The notes under the pieces were generated by a model, which saw only the letters and a program-made list of their open reading frames with translations, had not been told where the DNA came from and did not search any database. 64,000 bases of DNA from Engelhardtia mirabilis (lineage in GTDB: Bacteria; Planctomycetota; UBA1135; GCA-002686595), in the NCBI GenBank assembly GCA_007751255.1, contig CP036296.1, positions 5,146,001 to 5,210,000 of the forward strand, read 5' to 3'. The position numbers were made by a program, and so were the translations under genes. This document shows, piece after piece, positions 58,486 to 64,000 of the stretch. Each line of letters starts with the position of its first letter. Positions within the stretch are counted from its first letter, which is position 1.

Positions 58486-59034
58486 TCAGGCGTCGCCCCC
58501 CTCTTCGCCTGCGCCACCGTCTGCGTCGATCTTGGCCTGCAGCACGCGGGCCAGAGCGCTCTGCGGCGCGTTGACGAGCAGGGCAATCTGCTGAGCGGGT
58601 CCGCTCAGGCAGCCGAGGATCTTCGAGCGCAGCGTGTCGCGGTCGGGCACGTCGGCCAGGGCCGCGGCATCCGACTCCCCCAGCACGATGCCCTCGAGGG
58701 CACCGGCGCGCAGGGTCAGCTTGCCCGACTTGCGCAGGGGGCTGCTGGTGACGACCTTCGCAGCGAGAATCGTCTGCTCCGCGTCGCCCGCGGCGACAGC
58801 GGTCGAGCCCGAGAAGACTCCCTCGGGGAACTCGAGACCGCGGTCGCCGAGCACCCTTCGGGCGATCTTGTTGGGGACCATACGCAGGCGCACGCCGTGC
58901 TCGGCGAGCTGCCCCCGCAGGGTCTCGTTCTCGGGCATGTCGAGGCCGTTGACCCCGAGGATGACGAGGCCCTCGGCGTCCTTGAAGGATTCCGTGAGTT
59001 CGCGGGAGGCGATCTTCTTGACAACGCTCGGCAT
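58486..59034 (-). CDS. rplJ: 50S ribosomal protein L10
   Basis: Anchors the L7/L12 dimers and, in E. coli, represses its operon. The 182-residue protein starts [20 protein letters not shown] and has [12 protein letters not shown] and [14 protein letters not shown], with the C-terminal helix that binds L12 ending in a Gly/Glu tail. GGAGG is 7 nt before the ATG. The longer open frame upstream overlaps rplA in another phase and is not used. Starts 2 bp after the rplA stop. Confidence 0.95.
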   Translation of the reverse strand: MPSVVKKIASRELTESFKDAEGLVILGVNGLDMPENETLRGQLAEHGVRLRMVPNKIARRVLGDRGLEFPEGVFSGSTAVAAGDAEQTILAAKVVTSSPLRKSGKLTLRAGALEGIVLGESDAAALADVPDRDTLRSKILGCLSGPAQQIALLVNAPQSALARVLQAKIDADGGAGEEGGDA

Positions 59035-59036
59035 GG

Positions 59037-59723
59037 TCAGCCTCCGTAGGCGATCCAGGCGCCCGGTCCCATGGTCGTCGAGACCGAGACCTTGCGCAGA
59101 TAGGTGCCCTTCACGGCCGCAGGACGCATGCCGATCAGGTGGTCCAGGAACGCGGTGAGGTTCGCGTTGAGGTCTTCGACCGGGAAGTCGCGCTTGCCCA
59201 GGGGGGCGTGCACGTTCCCGCCGGCATCGGTGCGGAACTCGACCTTGCCGGCCTTGAACTCGCTGACGGCGTTGGCGACGTCGGGCGTGACGGTGCCGCT
59301 CTTCGGGCTGGGCATCTTGCCCTGCGGGCCGAGAACACGGCCCAGCTTGCCGACATGCTTCATCATGTCGGGGCTGGCGATCACGACGTCGAAATCCATC
59401 CAACCGCCGGCGATCTTCTCCGCCAGGTCGTCACTGCCGACGTGGTCGGCACCGGCCTCGCGGGCCGCGTCGGCCTTGTCGCCTTCGGCGAACACGGCCA
59501 CGACGACGGTCTTGCCGAGCCCCTTCGGCAGCGACACCGCACCGCGAACCAGTTGGTCCGACTTGCGGGGGTCGACACCGAGCTTGACGACGACGTCGAC
59601 GGTCTCGTTGAACTTGGCCGCAGGCAGAGCCTTCAGCAGTTCGAGAGCCTCGGTCGGATCGTACTGCCGAGAGCGGTCGATCCTCGACGCAGCCGCGTCG
59701 TAGCGTTTGCTTCGCTTGACCAT
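59037..59723 (-). CDS. rplA: 50S ribosomal protein L1
   Basis: L1-stalk protein that moves E-site tRNA and represses rplK-rplA in E. coli. The 228 residues include [40 protein letters not shown] and [20 protein letters not shown]. Length is normal (about 230). It is 2 bp from rplK and 2 bp from rplJ. Confidence 0.97.
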   Translation of the reverse strand: MVKRSKRYDAAASRIDRSRQYDPTEALELLKALPAAKFNETVDVVVKLGVDPRKSDQLVRGAVSLPKGLGKTVVVAVFAEGDKADAAREAGADHVGSDDLAEKIAGGWMDFDVVIASPDMMKHVGKLGRVLGPQGKMPSPKSGTVTPDVANAVSEFKAGKVEFRTDAGGNVHAPLGKRDFPVEDLNANLTAFLDHLIGMRPAAVKGTYLRKVSVSTTMGPGAWIAYGG

Positions 59724-59725
59724 GG

Positions 59726-60151
59726 TCAGCCCTTTACCTCGATGCCTGAAGAGCGCGCCGTGCCCTCGATGATCCTGGCCGCATGCTCGATGTCGCGTGC
59801 GTTCAGGTCAGCGAGCTTGAGCTTCGCGATCTCTTCGACTTGTTCACGTGTGACTGAGCCGACGATCTCGTGCCCCACCATTCCGGAGGCCTTGTCGAGA
59901 CCAGCTGCCTTCTTCAGCAACACGGCGGCCGGCGGCGACTTCAGGATGAAGTCGAAGCTGCGGTCCTTGTAGACGGTGATCTCGACGGGAATGATCATCC
60001 CCATCTGCTCACGCGTACGGTCGTTGAACTCCTTGACGAACTGCGCGATGTTGACGCCGTGGGCGCCGAGCGCAGGGCCCACGGGGGGAGCAGGCGTGGC
60101 CTGCCCCGCGGGGCACTGGAGTTTGATCTTTCCTGTGACTTCTTTGGCCAT
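59726..60151 (-). CDS. rplK: 50S ribosomal protein L11
   Basis: GTPase-associated-centre protein, target of thiostrepton. The 141 residues include [40 protein letters not shown] and [17 protein letters not shown]; the C-terminal rRNA-binding domain is intact. It starts 3 bp after the nusG stop. Confidence 0.98.
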   Translation of the reverse strand: MAKEVTGKIKLQCPAGQATPAPPVGPALGAHGVNIAQFVKEFNDRTREQMGMIIPVEITVYKDRSFDFILKSPPAAVLLKKAAGLDKASGMVGHEIVGSVTREQVEEIAKLKLADLNARDIEHAARIIEGTARSSGIEVKG

Positions 60152-60154
60152 GGC

Positions 60155-60709
60155 TCAGACGGCCTCCACTTCCCAGTACTCGAGCTCGACCGGTGTCGGG
60201 CGCCCGAAGATCGTGACGATGACTTTAACGGTGCCCTTGTCTGCGTTGACTTCGTCGACTTGACCGTCGAACCCATCGAACGCACCGGACTTGATCTTGA
60301 CGGTGTCGCCCTTGGCCATGCTGATGCTGACCTGAGGGCGCTGTTCGCTATCGGACATGCGGACCAGGATGCCCTGGACCTGACTCTCGGTGAGCGGCGT
60401 CGGCGGCTGCCCGGGGCTACCCAGGAACTCACCGAAGCCGGGCGTCTCGCGCATGGTTGCGCGGGCCTTGATCGTTCGGTCGCCCTCGTTGTCCTCGAGG
60501 TCGGCCTGCACCATCAAATAGCCGGGATACAGCTTCTTCGTGACCACACGGCGCTTGCCGTTCTTGAGGTCGGTGACGCGCTCGAAGGGGACCAGAATCT
60601 GCGGAATGATGTCCTGCAGACCGGCAACGTTCAGTCGCGTCTCGAGCTGTTTGCGGACGGAGTCTTCGCGGCCTGATTGGCAGCGGACGAAGTACCAGCT
60701 GTACGTCAT
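60155..60709 (-). CDS. nusG: transcription termination/antitermination factor NusG
   Basis: Binds RNA polymerase and links it to Rho or ribosomes. The 184-residue protein has the NGN domain (MTYSWYFVRCQSGREDSVRK at the start; KKLYPGYLMVQADL) and a C-terminal KOW domain (KGDTVKIKSGAFDGFDGQVD). Normal length. It is flanked by secE and rplK, the universal order, with 3 bp gaps on both sides. Confidence 0.97.
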   Translation of the reverse strand: MTYSWYFVRCQSGREDSVRKQLETRLNVAGLQDIIPQILVPFERVTDLKNGKRRVVTKKLYPGYLMVQADLEDNEGDRTIKARATMRETPGFGEFLGSPGQPPTPLTESQVQGILVRMSDSEQRPQVSISMAKGDTVKIKSGAFDGFDGQVDEVNADKGTVKVIVTIFGRPTPVELEYWEVEAV

Positions 60710-60712
60710 GAC

Positions 60713-61150
60713 TCAGCTTCCTCCCAGGCCGAGAAGCCGCGCGAAGAAGGCGGTGAGGAACCAGTCCACGAGTGCCAAGAAGCCCATCAACACGAGCACG
60801 AAGGAGACCACCACGATGGTCGAGTTGACCACGTTCGTGAACGTCGGCCAGGTCGACTTGCGGAGCTCGCTCTCCGTGTCGATCAGGATGTCGGCGATCG
60901 CCGGCTTGGCCTGCCAGCGCAGCAGCCAGACCGCCAGAACGACGAAGGCCGTCGCACTGATCAGGAAGGCGCCGCTGACGGCGATCCCGACCACCGGTAT
61001 GACCAGGTCCGCGATGGCCGGACGCAGCGACGTGACGTGCTGGACAAGCTGGCTGTGCAGGAACGTACAGCCGTAGAGGATCACGAAGACGAGACCCCAG
61101 AACGCGAACATGCGCGCCAGGCGTCCTTGGTCTTCTTTGTAGGTCCTCAT
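60713..61150 (-). CDS. secE: protein translocase subunit SecE
   Basis: Clamp-like subunit that stabilises SecY. The 145-residue protein has three predicted membrane helices (about 13-31, 48-76 and 109-133), so it is the three-helix form as in E. coli, with the SecE signature ESELRKSTWPT at 93-103 before the last helix. The ATG at MRTYKED is preferred over a more upstream one, which would add a Pro/Arg-rich stretch. It is 222 bp downstream of tuf, with a hairpin between. Confidence 0.94.
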   Translation of the reverse strand: MRTYKEDQGRLARMFAFWGLVFVILYGCTFLHSQLVQHVTSLRPAIADLVIPVVGIAVSGAFLISATAFVVLAVWLLRWQAKPAIADILIDTESELRKSTWPTFTNVVNSTIVVVSFVLVLMGFLALVDWFLTAFFARLLGLGGS

Positions 61151-61270
61151 CGCTCGGGTGTTGCGTGGTGGTGGTTGTGGGCTCGGTCTTGGGTCGCAGC
61201 GCGGGCGGCTCACTCTGCTCGGGCCTTGGCCCTGGCTGGAGCTCGCCGCCGTGCGCGGTGCGCGGACTGC

Positions 61271-61298
61271 AGCGGGGTGGGACTGTCCCCACCCCGCT
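61271..61298 (-). terminator. hairpin between tuf and secE
   Basis: Perfect 11-bp stem agcggggtggg (61271-61281) with cccaccccgct (61288-61298), 6-nt loop. It lies 75 bp past the tuf stop. No U-tract follows. In E. coli a terminator also separates tufB from secE-nusG. Confidence 0.5.
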
Positions 61299-61372
61299 CG
61301 ATTGCTCGTCTCCCGCGGTCCCCGCGCGCGCCCCTCGAGGGGCGGCCCGAGGCCAAGGGACGACTCACTGCG

Positions 61373-62581
61373 TCACTCGAGGATCTTGGTGACGACGCCG
61401 GCGCCGACCGTGCGGCCGCCTTCGCGGATGGCGAAGCGCAGCTGCTCGTCCATGGCGACCTGGGTGCCGAGGGTGACCTTGAGCTTGACGTTGTCGCCGG
61501 GCATGCACATTTCGGCGCCGCCCATGAGATCGGCCGACCCGGTCACGTCCGTCGTCCGGAAGTAGAACTGGGGACGGTAGCCCGAGAAGAACGGGGTGTG
61601 GCGCCCGCCCTCGTCCTTGGTCAGCACGTAGACCTCACACTCGAAGGTGGTGTGCGGGGTGATGCTGCCGGGGGCGGCGAGGACCTGACCACGCTTGAGG
61701 CTGTCCTTGTCGACACCACGCAGGAGCACACCGACGTTCTCGCCGGCCTGACCCTCGTCGAGCGTCTTCTGGAACATCTCGACGCCGGTGCAGACGGTCT
61801 TGCCGATGGCTTCCTGCATCCCGACGATGTCGAGGTTGTCACCGGTGCGGACGATACCGCGCTCGATGCGGCCGGTGCCGACGGTGCCGCGACCCTTGAT
61901 CGAGAACACGTCCTCGACGGGCATCAGGAACGGCTTGTCGACGGCGCGCTCGGGCTGGGGGATGAAGCTGTCGACAGCGTCCATCAGCTCGTCGATGCAC
62001 TTGAACGCATCGTCATCGGGTCCCTTGCCGGCGTCGAGCGCCTGCTCGGCGCGCAGCGCGGAGCCGCGGATGATCGGCGTGTCGTCGCCCGGGAAGTCGT
62101 ACTTGTCGAGGAGCTCGCGGATCTCCATCTCGACCAGGTCGAGCAGCTCGTCGTCGTCGACTTGGTCGACCTTGTTCATGAAGACCACGACCGCCGGCAC
62201 GTTGACCTGGCGGGCGAGCAGGATGTGCTCACGGGTCTGGGGCATCGGACCGTCCGCCGCCGAACAGACCAGGATCGCGCCGTCCATCTGAGCGGCGCCA
62301 GTGATCATGTTCTTGACGTAGTCGGCGTGCCCGGGGCAGTCGACGTGGGCGTAGTGGCGCGTCAGGCTCTCGTACTCGACGTGGGCCGTCGAGATCGTGA
62401 TGCCGCGAGCCTTCTCCTCGGGCGCCTTGTCGATCTCGTCGAACTTCTTCGCCTGTGCGAGGCCCTTCTGGGCCTGGTGACGGCAGATCACCGCGGTGAG
62501 GGTGGTCTTGCCGTGGTCAACGTGACCGATGGTGCCGACGTTGCAGTGCGGCTTGGTCCGCTGGAAGACTTCCTTCGCCAT
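61373..62581 (-). CDS. tuf: elongation factor Tu
   Basis: Delivers aminoacyl-tRNA to the ribosome. The 402-residue protein has G1 GHVDHGKTT (19-27), switch [15 protein letters not shown]3 [13 protein letters not shown]4 NKVD and the canonical domains 2 and 3 ([37 protein letters not shown]). The ATG at [12 protein letters not shown] is canonical; the frame is open upstream through the leader and tRNA region, which is not coding. Only tuf copy in the window. It follows four tRNA genes in the Thr-Tyr-Gly-Thr-tuf arrangement. Confidence 0.98.
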   Translation of the reverse strand: MAKEVFQRTKPHCNVGTIGHVDHGKTTLTAVICRHQAQKGLAQAKKFDEIDKAPEEKARGITISTAHVEYESLTRHYAHVDCPGHADYVKNMITGAAQMDGAILVCSAADGPMPQTREHILLARQVNVPAVVVFMNKVDQVDDDELLDLVEMEIRELLDKYDFPGDDTPIIRGSALRAEQALDAGKGPDDDAFKCIDELMDAVDSFIPQPERAVDKPFLMPVEDVFSIKGRGTVGTGRIERGIVRTGDNLDIVGMQEAIGKTVCTGVEMFQKTLDEGQAGENVGVLLRGVDKDSLKRGQVLAAPGSITPHTTFECEVYVLTKDEGGRHTPFFSGYRPQFYFRTTDVTGSADLMGGAEMCMPGDNVKLKVTLGTQVAMDEQLRFAIREGGRTVGAGVVTKILE

Positions 62582-62817
62582 GTTGGATCGGGGTCTAGCG
62601 GCGGGGACGACCCCGCGACGGTTGGTTGTGGATGAAGGCACCCTGCTGGGCGCGCTGAACTCGATCCCCCCCCGACGCGCCTGCGTCAGGAGAGTCCTGA
62701 GTGGATAAGTAACGATTGGACGTACGGAACGACGTGTGAACCCGAGTGCTCCAGGCGCCCGCGCGGGGGCCGGCAGCTCGCCCCGGCTCGAACCCGGCTG
62801 GGCTCGGCCCCGGTTGG

Positions 62818-62890
<73 letters not shown>

Positions 62891-62940
62891 TTGCGGGAGT
62901 CGGTGCAGTCGCGCTGGTCGAGCCGAGCAGACCAAGCTGG

Positions 62941-63011
62941 AGCGGGTGATGGGAATCGAACCCACGTTCTCAGCTTGGAAGGCTGACGTTCTACCATTGA
63001 ACTACACCCGC
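62941..63011 (-). tRNA. tRNA-Gly(TCC)
   Basis: Acceptor GCGGGTG/CACCCGC, discriminator T, CCA encoded (62938-62940). Anticodon stem TCAGC/GCTGA with loop CTTCCAA gives TCC. T loop TTCGATT. Third tRNA of the cluster. Confidence 0.96.
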
Positions 63012-63429
63012 CTCGTGAGCCCTCGCTTGCCGGTCCGGCGCCTTGCGGCGGGTCGAATCAGGCTTCTCGCGAAGGCTGAGCTTAGGGGGCGCCGGCGCCT
63101 TGCGGCTACCGAGCCTCGTTTCCAGACGGCGCGGCACTCGACCCTCCCGCTCGATCCGCTCGAGACTCGCGCTCCCGTGCATCTCCGGAGGGTGCAACTC
63201 GGAAGAGTGCAGGTGGAGGAAGAGTGCAGGTGGAGAGAGCCTCGGAAGATTCCCGAGGGAGGGGTAACCGAAAGGGCAGCCGAATCGCCGGCAGCGCCCA
63301 CATCGTGGCGCCTCCGACAGGCACGCCCAGAGGGCGCGCCGCTCGACTCTGACACACTCAGCTTGCCGGCGAAGGCTCGGATTCCCGGCCGCTCGCGAGA
63401 GCGACACCTCGAAGGCCCTGCGGTACTGG
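63012..63429. other. 418-bp spacer between tRNA-Tyr and tRNA-Gly
   Basis: No gene is supported. It contains a tandem 17-bp duplication (listed separately). In E. coli tyrU and glyT are separated by about 100 bp, so this spacer is long. No further tRNA or hairpin of note was seen. Confidence 0.4.
63201..63234. repeat. exact tandem duplication of 17 bp
   Basis: Two adjacent identical copies of ggaagagtgcaggtgga (63201-63217 and 63218-63234) within the tRNA-Tyr to tRNA-Gly spacer. Probably replication slippage; no function seen. Confidence 0.85.
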
Positions 63430-63511
63430 TGGGCGGAGCAGGATTCGAACCTGCGAAGGCTATGCCAGCAGATTTACAGTCTGCCCCCGTTGGCCGCTTG
63501 GGTATCCGCCC
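63430..63511 (-). tRNA. tRNA-Tyr(GTA)
   Basis: A type II tRNA with acceptor GGGCGGA/TCCGCCC, discriminator A and CCA encoded (63427-63429). Anticodon stem GCAGA/TCTGC with loop CTGTAAA gives GTA. The long variable arm is typical of bacterial tRNA-Tyr. Second in the cluster after tRNA-Thr(TGT). Confidence 0.96.
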
Positions 63512-63864
63512 GCTGAGTGCGCGACCCTGGCGGTCGGTCCGAGCACGAGGCTTCACCCCGCTCCCGCCCCCGAATGCTCGGTTGGGCGGAGCCGGGGAGC
63601 GAACCTCGCTCCCGACGCGTCCAGACGTCGTGTTCCGTTGAGAGTGAGCAGACCGCGCGAAGACCCGCGCGGCGGTCGCAGCCCTGGGCGCCGCGCCCCG
63701 AGGGGTGCCGCGTCCAAGATGCTGTGGCCATTGCCGTCCCCCGCGAGCCGCTGTCGAGCTGACCTCGAGGCAATCGCCCGGGGGTCAGGTCGGCCAAGGG
63801 CCGGATGGGAAACGGTTGATCTAGAGAGCGCCGGCGCGCGACCCGCGGGTCGCACTCCGGTTGG
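63512..63864. other. 353-bp spacer between tRNA-Thr(TGT) and tRNA-Tyr
   Basis: No gene, tRNA or repeat is recognised. It may hold processing sites or an internal promoter, but no motif is convincing. Confidence 0.35.
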
Positions 63865-63936
63865 AGCCAGCGGTGGGACTCGAACCCACAACCCCCTGAT
63901 TACAAATCAGGTGCTCTACCATTGAGCCACGCTGGC
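63865..63936 (-). tRNA. tRNA-Thr(TGT)
   Basis: Acceptor GCCAGCG/CGCTGGC, discriminator T, CCA encoded (63862-63864). Anticodon stem CCTGA/TCAGG with loop TTTGTAA gives TGT. First tRNA of the Thr-Tyr-Gly-Thr-tuf cluster seen in the window; a promoter would lie upstream at the window edge or beyond. Confidence 0.96.
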
Positions 63937-64000
63937 AGGAGGGCCCCGGGGGGAGCGCTGCGGACGGAGCAGGTCGAGCTAGGCGAAGTCGAGACGGCCC

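Overview
The window is a GC-rich chromosomal segment (by eye roughly two thirds G+C) from a diderm-type bacterium: it carries a secretin, inner-membrane pilus platform proteins and a GspC-like PDZ protein. It is almost entirely core genome; no insertion sequence, prophage, integrase or CRISPR array was seen. Phylum is inference only. A deep-branching Planctomycetota-like lineage fits best (GC content, contiguous str/S10/spc/alpha block, no L30 gene, a divergent EF-G in the str position, an N-acetylornithine-type carbamoyltransferase), but Myxococcota-like or other GC-rich diderms are not excluded.

Layout, left to right. (1) 1-9.4 kb, minus strand: the start of a divergent MnmE-like GTPase gene (cut by the window edge), coaX, a GspC-like PDZ protein, pilT, obgE, rpmA, rplU and a very large RNase E/G. 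(2) 10.0-15.1 kb, minus: pilM-pilN-pilO(P)-pilQ, the type IV pilus alignment complex and secretin, with PilO and a PilP-like tail apparently fused. (3) 15.4-19.4 kb, minus: rpoN-truA-hpf-ptsN-HPr(NPr), the nitrogen-PTS neighbourhood known from Proteobacteria with truA inserted and rapZ absent. (4) 19.5-24.4 kb, minus: tRNA-Arg(ACG)-tadA-tRNA-Ser(CGA)-tRNA-Ser(GGA)-SRP RNA-dnaX-ybaB-recR, which resembles the Bacillus tadA-scr-dnaX-yaaK-recR block. (5) 24.6-29.4 kb, plus: an argF-type carbamoyltransferase and dnaE, the only plus-strand genes. (6) 29.7-63.9 kb, minus: a nearly complete transcription/translation superlocus. In transcription order it reads tRNA-Thr(TGT), tRNA-Tyr, tRNA-Gly, tRNA-Thr(GGT), tuf, secE, nusG, rplK, rplA, rplJ, rplL, rpoB, rpoC, rpsL, rpsG, a Tsr3-like gene, a divergent fusA, rpsJ, the S10 and spc operons, secY, adk, infA, rpmJ, rpsM, rpsK, rpsD, rpoA, rplQ. 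The genes for S14 (rpsN) and L30 (rpmD) are missing from their usual slots.

The least expected items are: a Tsr3/DUF367-like gene (family known for aminocarboxypropyl modification of small-subunit rRNA) inside the str operon; five tandem 56-bp repeats, each able to form a hairpin, between rpsG and that gene; a 43-bp-arm inverted repeat between ybaB and recR; a structured 402-bp gap between rpsJ and rplC; and non-canonical guanine-recognition motifs in both EF-G (NQCD) and Obg (TKVE).

How the genes work together: the right-hand superlocus makes ribosomal proteins, RNA polymerase and elongation/secretion factors. The middle block couples replication (DnaX, DnaE), recombination (RecR), SRP targeting and wobble-inosine formation (TadA with its tRNA-Arg(ACG) substrate). 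The left part joins a type IV pilus machine with ribosome assembly/RNA processing (Obg, L21, L27, RNase E/G) and sigma-54/PTS-Ntr/hibernation control. Starts are often GTG or TTG, Shine-Dalgarno motifs are present on some genes only, and start calls without one are less certain.
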